64,000 nt of DNA from the NCBI RefSeq assembly GCF_964340395.1, contig NC_135564.1, forward strand, positions 6,128,861 through 6,192,860, in the 5' to 3' direction. Position numbers and translations under genes: made by a program. Source of the DNA: Glandiceps talaboti. Lineage: Eukaryota > Hemichordata > Enteropneusta > Spengelidae. The notes under the pieces are model-generated. The model did not search any database. It was given only the letters and a program-made list of their open reading frames with translations, and was not told the DNA's origin. Shown one piece after another: positions 37,962-50,270 of this stretch. Position 1 is the stretch's first letter. Each line of letters starts with the position of its first letter.

Positions 37962-38314
37962 TTAAAGTGGCCATATGGATGAGGATTGGGTATTTATTTT
38001 GGATTTTTTATTTACAAAACAAGTTTATTATGGCTTCCTACTTGAGAAATCAGTGGGAAACAACATATACCAAGTCCTTGTGTGTAACTCTATACATTGC
38101 AAAAAGCTAAATAATGTGTTAAAAAGTTTGTTATTGTACGTACAATAACAAACATTTTACACACTTAAGTCTTTTGCCATTTATTGAGTTACAAACAAGG
38201 ACTTGGCATATGTTATTTCACATTGAGTTTTCAAGTAGGAAACCATGATAAAATTGTTTTAAAAATTAAAAATCAAAAGTAAATATCAAATCCTCATCCA
38301 TATGACCAGTTTAA
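37962..38314. mobile_element. 350-bp near-perfect foldback element flanked by TTAA
   Basis: The left end is TTAA then AGTGGCCATATGGATGAG. The right end is the inverse with ACTGGTCATATGGATGAG, then TTAA. The arms pair for about 165 bp (GGTATTTATTTTGGATTTTT, GGCTTCCTACTTGA, CCAAGTCCTTGTTTGTAACTC-like and so on) around a GTTTGTTATTGTACGTACAA centre. A degraded relative lies at 22971-23250. TTAA duplications are typical of piggyBac-type insertion, but the ends do not show the usual piggyBac terminal bases, so the superfamily is uncertain. Confidence 0.85.
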
Positions 38315-39534
38315 GAAGCTATACAGGAGTGAACAACAGGACTATATCTTATAGTCCAAGTAACTTATTGCTTGTGTGTATTCTTGACAAGCGTAATATT
38401 AATGGCAATTTTGGGGTATACCCACAAATTACATGTACGTGTGTGTAATCCAATAATTCATTCAGTTTGCCTGACTGCAATGTAACAGATCTCATGGTTA
38501 TTTTTGGTGTATAAACAGTGATAATGTAATTCTATGAAACAAAACTACTACCTATAGTAGCCTGTATATAAGTCTTCAAATCTGCAGCCCATGTCCCTTT
38601 AATTCCAATTCAAAGACCGTCCTATAACAGTCCATATATTGATAATTCTTGGCGCCTGACTAATATTTTATATTTAGTGGTAAGACTTAATAGAATTGCT
38701 GATGTATGAAGCATGTAATGTAATTTCCATGTCGTGTGTGTGCATCTGTATACCTGCACTAATCCGTACAAGGGTAAAGTAACTGTACATTGGCAGACGT
38801 AGCTGCTTATCAGGCTAAATTGTAAGGGCAGTAGACTGTGGCATTTAGAACCCTAATGGAGCTGTGACATTCCCAAATATATGCAAATGTTTTAGTGAAA
38901 TATCGTTACAGTTTTAAAAATTCAGTTTCCTTTACATATTGATGTTACCTCTATCAAAGGAAAAACAATGCTGCTTTGTGAAGTTAAGTTCAAAATTAAT
39001 CTTAACAACAGAATCATGCAGGCAGAGTCTGAATGACTTGGATTATTTGATTGTTATAGTGACGGAATGAATTTTGATAATGAAAGGGAAGTATTTTACC
39101 TTCTAGACTAGCATGAGACCCCCTGAGTCAATCCCTAAAAACAGTAGGCTAGCTGCTAGATTTTGGACAAATCTGCTAACTTTAAAAGTGACCAGAGGTG
39201 ATATACTGCCAAAGGCCCTGTTGTAGGTTGCGCATCAGTGGTATTGTCATCCTTGGATTTTGTTCAACACTCTTCCAAGCACAGATCCGAGGTCTTGTCA
39301 CTAGACTAAAAATGTTACTTCTCCTAAAAACAGTAAAAAAAAGTGGCTATCCCTAAAACAGTGGAGGGGCTTGCAATAATTTAAAGGATAAACAGCATTG
39401 TGACAATTTTATTACATGATGAGAACTGTTTCTCTATCTGGAGACTGAGAACTGATGCGTTACAATTACTGCGATCATCTCCATTCACGTGTAGTAAAAG
39501 TCGTTACTCTCAGCACAGAAATCTGTGCTCACCC

Positions 39535-39825
39535 CTACAGTGTTGATATAAACATGATGATGTTATCACGTGATTCACTTCCAGACTGGAGGTAGAGTTC
39601 TGTAGTAAATATTATGTGATAGTCAAAACAACTGTGTTTATTGAATAAATAATGAGCAATTGTGTGAAGAAAGTAACCAATGTACAACTGTCTGTCAGTT
39701 TGTGATGGATTACTATTGACATCCACTGTAATGGTCAGCCCAGCTGGCGGTTTGGTGACTTTGGCTATACGTGGGTGGAGATGAGTGTAGTAATCATATC
39801 ACATTGCATAGGAACTAGACTACTA
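39535..39825. repeat. Fragment of the composite foldback family
   Basis: The phrases CTGGAGGTAGAGTTCTGTAG, GAAAGTAACCAATGTACAAC and TCAGTTTGTGATGGATTACT match the interior of 27765-28513 and, inverted, 61737-62085. GCATAGGAACTAGACTAC at 39807-39825 matches the outer terminus of that family. Confidence 0.6.
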
Positions 39826-40519
39826 AGAACAAAGAGTGACATAGATGCAGTCAAGGAATTCACTTCCCTGAAGAAATCTGTCCTCATTCTGCTCCCATGC
39901 CGTAAAGCAGAGCCAAATCTTCCTCCATGATTTAGTTTAATTTGAATTTTATATGAACTCTCAATTCCCAATGTCTGTCGTGCAAGAACAGATTGGAGCC
40001 ACTGGTGAGTTGTTGGTTTGATTGCATCGTAAACTCTACATATATGCTACTGAATCATAAAACATGCAGTGTCTCATTTTTATTAGACACTGGTCTTAAA
40101 TATTAGATGGTGTTTGAATGAAAGCTAATTACTTAGATAAAAGTTAATGTTGTTGTTTTTTTAAGTTCATGTATCCGTAGAAGTCGACCAGTGTATGGTG
40201 AAGGTGGTTTGGATGAAACTATTAACATTTAGGGTCAAGAAAAGGTCAGGGAATAGATAGCATTGGGAATGAGTAGTTCGAGTCGGTTTTTATTGTTGAT
40301 AGCTGGGTCAACATGAGTGAGATGTATAGAACACGAGATGTCAGTTCCCTGTAGAGCAACAAATGTACTGAACAGAAGAAAAGACTGCTAACATGATGGA
40401 GTATTTTAAGACTCCGACAAATGAATTAGGATCCTTTAAATGAACCTTTCAAAAAATGACATCTTATCTGATTTTAAGTAGTCCTTAGGTTGTTTGGTTA
40501 TTGATGATGCTGATGACAA

Positions 40520-40665
40520 TGGTGGATATGGGGGGGGGGTGATATGGTGATGGTGGTGATGGTGGTTGTGGTGGTGGTGGTGGTTATGATGATGGTGATA
40601 GTGGTGGTGGTGGTGGTGGTGGTGGTGGTGGTGGTGGTGGCGATAATTATGATGATGATATACAT
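40520..40665. repeat. (GGT)n / (GAT)n microsatellite
   Basis: GGT and GAT triplets, including a G9 run near 40530. Confidence 0.95.
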
Positions 40666-41224
40666 ATATTTGTATGTAATATATATGTCAGTTACAACAT
40701 TATGGCACTGGAGCGATGATTATCAGAAGTTAAGTATTACTTATTCATAGTTGATATTATTCTCAGATGATAATTCTTATATGTCAAAATCTGGTAACTA
40801 GGGTGTGAAATTGAATGCTACTGTAACTAGGGTGTGAAGTTGAACGCTATTGCTGGAATATAACCAGAATATGTACATTTTTATCACTTCTGTCACAGAG
40901 AACAGTGTTATACTAAGACGTACTTACTGTAACTTGAACTCCAACTCCAACATTTTAACCTTAGCATAAATAATGGAGATATATCTATGAGAAATCTTGA
41001 TACCAGTATCACATCTTTTTGACAGGATCAGATTGTTTTGACTGTTCTTTGTATGGATTACAGAGGATTACTTTAGATTCTGACAATGATACTAATACAT
41101 GTACTTGTATTTCACAATGACTAAAACATGAGATTCATCTAGGCTTGACCAGTTATTCTAGGATCATTCCATAGCTGATAGACAAAGTCCCTGGAAAGCA
41201 CATGTATATTAGTTTTTACCTGGA

Positions 41225-41345
41225 GACATGATGGTTGAATGGTTAGAGTGGCTGGTGTGTAATCTGTACATTGCTGGTTGTGAAGTCATGATGGTTGAAT
41301 GGTTAGAGTGGTTGGCTTTCAATCTGTACATTGCTGGTGTTTCCT
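41225..41345 (+). repeat. Two tandem tRNA-like (SINE-head-like) units
   Basis: A 60-bp unit is present twice: ATGATGGTTGAATGGTTAGA, GTGGCTGG..., then AATCTGTACATTGCTGGT. TGGTTGAATGG fits the RNA polymerase III box A pattern, and GGTTGTGAAGTC in the first unit loosely resembles a decayed box B. This suggests the 5' part of a tRNA-derived SINE, duplicated. The following 41340-41530 is GC-richer and may be its body. Open frames on both strands here are not taken as genes. Confidence 0.35.
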
Positions 41346-41549
41346 TTGAGGGAGTAGGCAAGGGAATTGTAAAGAGCTGTACCATTCCAGGGATGGTCCC
41401 AGTGGCCAGCTCTGGTAGGGGTCTACAGCCAATACTGCCGACCCCCAGAAAACACATCTCAAAGGACAGCACATATACATGTGTACCTGTAGTTAAATAG
41501 TTGGAGTAGCACCCCCGGGTTACCATTACAAATCTGAACCACAGGTGAT

Positions 41550-43139
41550 AATTATACAGAACATTGAACACTATTTGAATAAAAGAAAAGGACAATAATA
41601 TATGAAAGTGTGCTTTGGTATTTGTACACATGTTGTAGTTGGTGAATTGTCACAGATTGTCATGAAATGGTAAAGAAATACATGTAACATGAGCAAATAC
41701 TTGTGTGAAGTCATTTTACCAGTATATTTGTGAACCAAATAGAACTTATGATCCAGCTATATCTCACAATTTCGATTGAGAGCATGTTACAAAATGTGAA
41801 ATTTAAAGGAAAATCTCTCACCAAGTTTTATCTTAAATTATTGCACTGTAAGCTGTAAAAATACAAACAGAAAAACAAGTATCGATATTTTCAAAATACT
41901 TTGTATTATTTCGAGCAGAATTACTTGTTCTCAGATTAGATTCTCAAGATTTGTCAAAGTATTCTCTTGAATGAAATACATTCCAATTTATCGTACGCAG
42001 AGTTTGCAGAATCTTTTCAAAATTTTTTTCCGTTGACTTACTATTGGTATTCATAAAAAAAAGGTGACAAAACATGAATTTTTAGCATGATGACTACGAA
42101 AACAGAATATATTAAAATGTGGTAGGTGCCTGGTTTCAATAGAGAACTATTGAGTATGGCAAGTGAGCTGACCTCTGGAAGGGAAGTATAGAAACCTGAA
42201 AAGTGAGTGCAAACAACTGAAGAGGTCGGATTTATTTATCTCCTATTTCTGGCATTGTGAACGAATAGAATAGACCAAATGGGCTTGTTTGCTAATTCGG
42301 GATAGTCAATTCATTTCATCCAGTCACTGTCTGTCCAGTGCCTCAAGTGGTAGTTGTTTTAGACCGTCTCACACTTCAATGTGTTTTCCATTTCATCAAA
42401 AAAGTTCTGACTAGGCCGATGTACTATAGAGAGAAGTCAGTGTTGTGTTAACAGGTACACCAAGGTAGGCTATGACAACTTGATGTAATCTGATTATTCC
42501 TGTTGTGAAATAAGTTTACAAGATTTGCTATTCTGTCTGGCATAGATGAAAAGTAATGTTTTGTGTTTTAGGGTTTATACTTTGGGTAATCCGGGAGTAT
42601 TGACTCAGGTTTATAAGACGTCTAACCAAGGAAACCACGGTGGAAGCTTGGAGATTTCTGTACCTACTTACTGACTGTAACAAAAACAGTTCAAAGAAAC
42701 ATTGATTGCCTTGTCATACTGGTTTTACCACCACTAACAGTCGTACAGGTGTTTCATTGATACTTTTGGTTAGCTATTTTCTTGGTGGCATGCCAGGACA
42801 TGTTGTGACTGCAAACTTCAAAAGAAGTTAATAGCATTGCACTGTGTTAGAAACCATTCATTCTGACTGGTGTATTAGTGTGAAGTTTGGTGTTCTAATT
42901 AATCACAAGAAATTACAATATTTCACACAAAATGATGACATTTTGAAAAACCCACACGTTTTGAAGTTCAGATTTTTCTGGGTTTTTTTTGTATAAGTAT
43001 GCCTATAATTTAGTTAAGTGTATAACCAAATTTGATTTTGAAATTCATTTTATAACATATATCTTATTTATATTTAAGATAAATGTGACAGATCATCATT
43101 GCTTTAGCCAAGTTGGGGGTCTAGGTAACAGAAAGGGCG
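41550..43139. other. Non-coding stretch, nothing recognised
   Basis: AT-rich sequence with no supportable gene, element or strong repeat. Confidence 0.5.
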
Positions 43140-43455
43140 ATATTATGTCATAGTTGGGAACTCAATTAAAATTACTTGAGAACTTGGGTAGATTTTAACT
43201 GTTTATACCACCCAAAAAAAACATTGGTAGGGTCTGGAAACTCTGGTAAAATAAGTACAGAACGCAAGTAGATTTTACCTACTTACCACCTTTAACAAAA
43301 ATACTGGTACAGTGGTAGGGAACCACAGTGGAATGAATGGGGAACCCGGGTAGATTTTACCTACTTACCATCCTTACATGTAACAAAAAACCGAGTAGGG
43401 AACTCGGGTAGAGTTTACAATACTTGTACCACCCTTAGCGAAAACACTAGTCATA
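43140..43455. repeat. Diverged tandem repeat, about 70-80-bp unit, four copies
   Basis: Units combine GGGAACTCGGGTAGATTTTA, CCTACTTACCACC and TTAACAAAAA.ACTGGTA. A fifth, isolated member lies at 50130-50270. Confidence 0.75.
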
Positions 43456-43769
43456 GAAAAATGTCAACCACAGGAACAACCATCCCCTTCAGCCAGACTT
43501 GATCAATTTAGAAATAATTATGGGCTGAGAAATCCTGGTAGCATAAACTTACATTGACAAGGGAATAAAATGGTAAAATATCGCCTTCTGGAATTACACT
43601 GAATCTGAGGAATGAAATTGTAACAAAGTAAACTGAAATATGTTTAAGTTATGTTGTAAAACATGTCCCACATGAGACGAAGTATGCAGACAGTATAATC
43701 AGATCATTGCATAGACATTCCCTGGAGTGAATCGACGTTACGAAATCAGCAAAGTGGATATTAGGATAG

Positions 43770-43893
43770 AATGACAGTAAAAATAGACCAGGATAGAGTG
43801 ATAACTAAAATAGACCCGGTCAGGCTGGCGGGCAAAATAGACCCGGTCAGAATGACTGCTAAAATAGACCAGCTGAAATAGACTAACCAAACC
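43770..43893. repeat. Minisatellite, about 30-bp unit, four copies
   Basis: Units of AAAATAGACCCGGTCAG followed by variable GTGA/GACTGC spacers. Confidence 0.85.
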
Positions 43894-45229
43894 TGTAGAC
43901 TGTATCACTTGTCTTACTCAAAAATGTCTATATATAAGCTTGAAGTATTGTAATTTGGAGATATATTAGAAACTTAAACAAAAGTTGCTCCAAAAACTAG
44001 TCAAGTTAACTAATATAAATGTTGATATACAAATGTGTGTGTGTTGTCATGCACTAAGTATCCCATTATGTATTTTATTATCATTTTTTTGACCGATTTG
44101 GGTTGTTTTGATTTCATGGTTAAATACAACTAGTCCCAACCTAAATATGTGTTTACATTGAAAAAATATTATTGGTAATAGGACGGGGAGTTAAATTACA
44201 CATTCACATAATTTGCAATAATTTTAAATTGCTTAAATTTGAAAACTTGAGGTGATTTATTCAACTTTCACTTTTGCCTGTAATGCTGCTGAGGGGTTGA
44301 ATGATTGTTGTGCAGCTTTTTTTGAGAATAAACACAACCTGTCAAGTTTGACAATAGGTGAGGAGTTACACGACACAGGTGATAGCTAATGACGACACCG
44401 ATATCCACAGGCTGTTAAAGTGGTATTCAGACTGTACACAAACCAATTATCTGACAAAAAATAGTGAAGTGTTTGTAAGGTGTAGTAACTTTCATTAAGT
44501 ATGAATGGAAAGCTGTCAGAGAGGTGACGAAAAGCTGTCTTTTGACAACTTAATTAAAGTCATGATCCTAAAAAAATTGATGAAGACCGTAAATTACCGA
44601 TTACTTCATGTTACTACGTGTATCCTGATGTGACAACATGCGATCAGGGAGTGCAACTGAATTCAATTGACCGTCTTAAGGTCCCACTTTTATTGCCTAT
44701 TGTTCCAATTCTACACATCATTGATACATTGTTCTGTGCACAGGTCATGTGACCCTGACAACGCCATTATGATAAGACTTGTTTTAAATGAATTTTTTAT
44801 TTCAATTAAGGAAAGCTCATTCAGGGATATTTTACTGTGTGATTTGGGGGCAGTTTGATGTCACATGTCTGAGGGTCAGTTTTCATTTTTGAATGGATTT
44901 TTAGAAATCAGTATAACGGTGCATAACAAAGTGAGTAAATAGAGGTCGAAGCTTTTGTCATATAGAGGTAGTTGAGTTCTTTGTATGGATATGTTGTATT
45001 AACTGTACACAGGTATTTGTTGCTTGAATGGCCTTCTGTTAGACTGTGTATTCATTCCAGTGTACTGGCACCGATGAATAGGCCATCAGGAGACAAAGTC
45101 TTTTGTGTCACTACCTCACTTTCTTTGGTCTACTTGGGTGGACTCTTTTTGTGGATTGGTGGATGCGTCTACACGATTAAAAAACAGTAGAAAAAAGGGT
45201 GGCCGAATCTTTTCAAAGTTGATGTCAAT
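43894..45229. other. Non-coding stretch upstream of the ADAR2 start exon
   Basis: No recognised repeat or gene. G+C rises from about 45000 onward, toward the proposed start exon. Confidence 0.45.
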
Positions 45230-45460
45230 AGCCCTGAACCCTTCAGGTGACGACCGAAGAAAACGCGTGGCTAACTGACAAGGAGACGACACACAGCAGT
45301 ACAGTGACTTCTGAGATCAGAACGGGTTTTAGTCTGTGGTGTTAATTTGTGATTGCAGTGAGTGCATTTACTCGTACAGATCAGCAGTGTGTTTGTCAAG
45401 AAACGGATACGTGCATTGAATTCCAGCTGACCGCGAAGACCGCACACAGGACACAGTTTC
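45230..45460 (+). promoter_or_regulatory. Probable 5' UTR / promoter-proximal region of the ADAR2 gene
   Basis: The tract is clearly richer in G+C and CpG (GACGACCG, AACGCG, ACCGCGAAGACCGC) than the flanking AT-rich DNA. It leads directly into an ATG followed by a splice donor. An in-frame TGA at 45428-45430 precedes that ATG. GTGATTGCAG at about 45348-45357 could be an internal acceptor, in which case the exon would start there. No TATA box or transcription start can be fixed. All of this is inference from composition and position. Confidence 0.4.
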
Positions 45461-45467
45461 ATGGCAG
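45461..45467 (+). CDS. ADARB1: Proposed first coding exon of ADAR2-type deaminase (Met-Ala-G...)
   Basis: The seven coding bases ATGGCAG are followed at once by GTACAG, a good splice donor (CAG|GTACAG). They leave the reading frame in phase 1. The main ADAR2 exon at 50656 follows a strong acceptor and needs exactly one base to complete its first codon (G + GA = Gly), so the join reads Met-Ala-Gly-Asp-Gln-Asn. An in-frame stop upstream (45428-45430) makes this the first usable Met in its frame. The base after ATG is G but position -3 is T, so the initiation context is only moderate. A very short start exon ahead of the dsRNA-binding exon is plausible for this family. Other 5' exons could exist. 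Support here is sequence logic only, not transcript data. Confidence 0.55.
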
Positions 45468-47999
45468 GTACAGAGAAACAAGTTGAAAGCTTAGAGCGTT
45501 TCAATTGCTGCTAGTTATTACCATGGTTAGTTGTTTGGGTTCTATAATGTGCATACTTAAACAAAGTGTGAAAAGGATCACATATTCAGAGATTGCTAGT
45601 TATTCTCTCGTTTCACTCAGACTTGATTCATACCTCAAGGTCCTGAGGGCCTGACAATTCAGCTTGTACAGAAAGCTATCCCAGTGTGACAATACAATGT
45701 CTGACACTACGTTTTAACTTATTGGATAACATTAGTTGAGTACCCTCTAATCAATCCTCAGACATTTTAAAATGTTTATCCAGAGGCACGACGCGAAAAA
45801 GTCAGGCACCTATTGTCAACTGTTGAAAATCAGTTCTTTGAAATTGTTCCCTCCATATTATACATTAGTAGACTCACTATGAATAGGGTTGTATTTAGTT
45901 CCTGCATAATCAGCCGCATTCAATATGTGTTGACATGTATGCTCATGTTCACTGTTTCAAAGTTGATTTTGTTGATTTTCTTGTTGTCTGTGATACACCA
46001 AAATATAGGTTTTACTTTGTGTAGTATCTCAGTGGTCATCTTGTCTGAATCTGTCACTTTTCAAACATTAAAACTTTTATTATGTTTTGAAAACTATAAT
46101 TGGAAATGTTTGATGTTGCTAATTTATGTGCCCTGGCAGACTTTGGTGTAATAAATACTGCATATGTTACATGTGTGTAGTTGGACACTAAACTATATTT
46201 TAGATTATTTAGCGAGCTGAAGCAAAGTTTGTTCCAAAATAAGTCACCATGAAATGGAATCACTGTTACTAGTAAATTCTTAATTACCGTAGGAAATAAT
46301 GACAGATTTATTTCAAATCAGTACAGTTACTTACAAAAGTGATGTTGCTATAAGTACCATTTACGACATAATCAAAAATTATTAATTTGCCAAGATAAAT
46401 TTGAACCCCACTGTGAGGAATTGTTACTTTGATTTTTAAAAATTTGCCAAAATAAATACATTTGAAATATTCTGTTCTGCAGAATAATTTTATGATAAAT
46501 ACAAGAAATGAGGACACCTTTTTTATAACCTTAGAAACAGAGTATTTGGAATTATGGTTTTAGCTGAAGTTGCTTTGTGACAACTTACTTTAATCTCTTT
46601 TTTATTGCAAAAAACCATGGCAACAGCCCTTAGGAATATACATGTAATCCACATAGTGATTATTCCTCGAGTAAATAATTCTACGGAAGATTTACTAACT
46701 CTACTTGTAGTTACAAGCTTTGGTTACGTGATAGTCATTTGTGTTGCCAAGTTTGAAAGGTTACAAAATAATGGACAACATTGAGTATAAATGTTGTCAT
46801 GGTAACAAAGGTGTGCAAAAATTGTTGTATCATCAGTGGCAATTATAGTATCCACGGACAGGTTTAATGATAACAGAGTCCAAAAACTCATTTAAAAAAG
46901 TCACGTCTGTTTTCTTGCCAGGATTGTTACTCTTGATTAAACAAGAACACTGGCATTGAATAAATTATTATTTTGCGCCTTGCATATTGTTTTAGGGTAC
47001 ATTAACACTTGCCTGTTGAAAACTAGTCAATGGAAATGCACAAAAGTGGGTCCATCTAAAAAAATGTGCCAAGGGCTTATTTTGGTAAGCTGTGTAGTTT
47101 TTGGCATAGAACTGAGTTTCCATTGTTTAGGTGATGTACCAGTACCAAGTCCACATTAAGTCAACAATTGACACAGTAGTCACGATGTTATTTTAAACCA
47201 TACTGTGTCACACTGTCAGTTGATATAGCAATGAATACACACCATCAGAGTCTGCTGATCAGATAACTGACATGTTTAGCCTTAGTATTTGCTTTGGTAG
47301 GGTTATGTTTTGTGTGTATAATTCCTCTAGTGTCAATTTCATTTAATTCTTTTGTTTTCATAGTTTTGCATGGTACAGGTGTTGTCTTCCACAAACTATA
47401 TGAAAAAGATTATACTGGTAGTTTCACTGTGTTTGACAGGGTAACTGTTTGTGTTGTCATTGTTTGTGTTGCATTCAATTTTTTTAGTGTCACTCAGTAT
47501 TTTTGTTGTGTTTGACAGGGGAACTGTTTGCGTTGTTAGTGTTTCTGTTACAGTCAACTTTTCACTGTCAATGTCAGCATCATACCTTTACTACAGAACT
47601 TCAAAAATTTGATGTATTGTACAAAGTCAGTTAGTTGTCATGTCAAGTGTTTGTCTATATTCACCATAAATCATTCCATACATCCTTCTCATCTGAATGA
47701 TTATGGTAAGACCCTGGTAAATATTACCACATTAATTTGCAGTTTGTAGTACATGTGTATGAGACTGAGAGGGGAAGGATGTCTTCTGTGGTTCAGGCAA
47801 AGGTATATTTTATCTTCACATTACCCCTAAGTTTTCCATTCCCAAGAACTCGTTTTCAGTAATCTATAAAAAATCATTACATGTAGAAGTTTGAAACTGG
47901 ACATTGATTTTGAAAGCCAAAGGGGGAATGTAATAGATTTTACTGTGCTAAAAATAGTATTTTCATCATTGATTGCATTTGGTGAGAAGAGAAGCAGAA

Positions 48000-48172
48000 G
48001 TCATTCAAACTAAAGCAGTCTGAATTTAAAGTAAAACTAAGGAAGTCAAACTAAGAAGTCTGATTTAGAAGTTAAACTAAGGCGTCTGATTCAGAAGTCA
48101 ACCTAAGGAGTCTTATTCAGAAGTCAAACTAAGGAGTCTTATTCAGAAGTCAACCTAAGGAGTCTTATTCAG
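48000..48172. repeat. Minisatellite, 26-bp unit, about six copies
   Basis: Units of AAGTCAACCTAAGGAGTCTT then ATTCAG. The last three units are nearly identical and the first ones are diverged. Confidence 0.9.
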
Positions 48173-48388
48173 AAATAGACTTAAAGTACCATTTTCCATC
48201 ACAAAGTGATTGAAATATATCTTGCTGCAAAAGCTTAGGTGAGGTCAAGGGATTTAACACATTGTGAGGACTTGAAGTATCATGCTGAAAAAAATCAAAC
48301 AGCCTAGAGAAGATTACACAGTGCTTTCTGTAACCCAAGCTTTGATAAAAGTGACACAGCTCAGAGATTTGAAATAGTAGTCCTGTAA

Positions 48389-48547
48389 AGCCATAACAGT
48401 GTGCCCTCTAATGATAGCCAAATTTTGTTGTTGTGAGTCAAAATGATAAAACCTGACATTTCTTGTGAGCCACCACATAGGGGGAACACCAAATTTTGGT
48501 GCATCATTGGCGTGTCAAATTGGCTTAGAGGGCACATTTAGCCATAT
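48389..48547. mobile_element. hAT-like MITE, copy 1 (143 bp) with target-site duplication
   Basis: The element spans 48397-48539. The left terminus CAGTGTGCCCTCTAA is matched by an inverted right terminus (TTAGAGGGCACATTT, slightly decayed). The flanks AGCCATAA (48389-48396) and AGCCATAT (48540-48547) are a 7/8 match, as expected of an 8-bp target duplication. The interior includes the palindrome CACCAAATTTTGGTG. A CAGTG-type terminus with an 8-bp duplication fits the hAT superfamily. It lies inside the proposed ADAR2 intron 1. Confidence 0.8.
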
Positions 48548-49139
48548 AGAGAATGCTAGACATTTGGCTTGGGGGCACTTGGACAATTGTGACGTGTGCT
48601 ACCAACCAAATAACTGACATTAAAAGGAAAACGTTTTCCAAATAGCTGTAGTATGGTACACATAAATCATGTATATTGTGATTGTGGTTTATACTCTAAA
48701 TCAAATATTGGATTTCTAGTTGCATTGTCCGTGGACAATAATACACACAATACAACATGTATGACATATTCCTTCAATATGTTGTATTTTTCTTGCAAAC
48801 AGTAAAGCTCTGTATTCAAATGACATTTACTCTTCAATGAAAGTATTCTTTGTGTACATACATGTACTCATAAGTGTCACAACTACTTGAAAAAAGACAT
48901 TTTATGGCTTTCGAAATTGTTGAGAAAATCTTACATTTGTCAAATATTGCTTCAAATTTGTTGTGAGTTATAGAATGGGAATCTGTTTGACATTGTAGTG
49001 AATTCAAGAATTAGGAAATTGTGTTTACAAATTCTTCTCATTTTATTCTGGAAGAACAATTTTTTTAGAATTATGGTACATTGTATTTATAGTACAGTGG
49101 AAAAAAGAGTCAGTCAGTTGCAAGTGAATATTTTAATTT

Positions 49140-49515
49140 TTGTTGAAATGCAGCAGATTTTCTGCAAAAGTTAAAAAAATTGACAATGTGTTTAAGGAGT
49201 GTCCTTGAGTACAGCAGAAGAGAAAATTTGTCAACAGCAGATTGAAATTTATGCTTTTGTGGAAGTGACAGATTTTGTGCAAAAGTTTACAAAGTTGACA
49301 ATTTTGTGAGGAAGTGTCCTTGAGTACAGCAGAAGAGAAAGTTTGTCAACAGCAGATTGAAATTTCAGCTTTTGTGGAAGTGACAGATTTTGTGCAAAAG
49401 TTTACAAAGTTGACAATGTTGTGAGGAAGTGTTCTTGAGTAAAGCAGAAGAGAAAGTTCATCAACAGCAGATTGAACTTTCAGTTTTTGTGGAAGTGGAG
49501 CAGACTTTGTACAAA
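49140..49515. repeat. Tandem repeat, about 115-bp unit, three copies
   Basis: Units carry GCAGATTTTGTGCAAAAGTT, AAGTTGACAATGT.GTGAGG, GTCCTTGAGTACAGCAGAAG and CAACAGCAGATTGAAATTT. The copies are well preserved. A minus-strand 64-codon open frame across it is repeat-derived. Confidence 0.9.
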
Positions 49516-49937
49516 GGTTGAGATATGTTAGAGTAGACAATGTAGTAACAACTGTGTGGAACGTTGTTAAAGGTTGGGTGTAAAGCGTGTTTATTGGTTT
49601 TACAGTTCAGTGGCATCCTACAATAGAAAGTGTTAAGGTATTCAGTTCGTCTTCCGCAAGTGTTGAGTCTTGTTCATTTATTCTTGAAACCTGGCAAGAA
49701 GGTCAGACCATCATCAACAACAAACATTACTGATGGTAAAACACGGCTGTACAATACTAGTTGTCTTGAAGTTTACATAAGAATGATTGGAAATTGACTT
49801 TGATATAGATGGATTTTATTGCTGTTTGTCAACTTTGCTTGTACAATGCTTTGCCAAGGTTTAGAAACATTTCAACTGAGCGTGAGGAAATTTGTTGAAA
49901 TTTGGCAAAGAATTCTGTACCTTGTACCATAATTTAT

Positions 49938-50124
49938 ATTGTAACCAGTGTGCCCTCTAATGATAGCCTTATTTTGTTGTTGTGAGTCAAAATGAGAAAA
50001 ACTAACATTTCTTGTGAGTCACCACATAGTAAGAGATAGGGGAACACCAAATTTTGGTGTGTAACTACAAATTGTGTGTGTCAGTGGCGCATCAAATTTG
50101 TTTAGAGGGCACACTGATTGGGGA
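49938..50124. mobile_element. hAT-like MITE, copy 2 (171 bp)
   Basis: The element spans 49946-50116 and has perfect 15-bp terminal inverted repeats CAGTGTGCCCTCTAA / TTAGAGGGCACACTG. The interior matches copy 1 (AATGATAGCC, TTTTGTTGTTGTGAGTCAAA, ACATTTCTTGTGAG, CACCAAATTTTGGTG), with about 28 extra bases. The flanks ATTGTAAC and ATTGGGGA share only ATTG, so the target duplication has decayed or differs. It has the same orientation as copy 1, 1.55 kb downstream. Confidence 0.8.
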
Positions 50125-50129
50125 CATCA

Positions 50130-50270
50130 GTAACTGAGGGGAAAATCTGGTAAAATTAGCTTACCTAGATTTCCATTTCTTGTACCAAAATTTAGATGGT
50201 AACCTTGGTAAAATACCATGGGTAGATTTTACCTATATACCACCTTTTAACAAAAACATAGGTACATATA
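50130..50270. repeat. Isolated relatives of the 43140-43455 tandem repeat
   Basis: Contains TGGTAAAAT.AC, GGGTAGATTTTACCTA and ACCACCTTTTAACAAAAAC, as in the array at 43140-43455. Confidence 0.6.

Noticed and set aside
41209-41631. 140-codon minus-strand and 90-codon plus-strand frames
   Set aside because: Both run through the duplicated SINE-like unit. No protein family recognised.
45271-45504. Minus-strand open frame with CPVCG and CTSKCTHC motifs, zinc-ribbon-like
   Set aside because: It lies opposite the proposed ADAR2 5' UTR and start exon. Only 77 codons, and the Cys pairs are not set in a known ribbon fold. The + strand model explains the local composition better.
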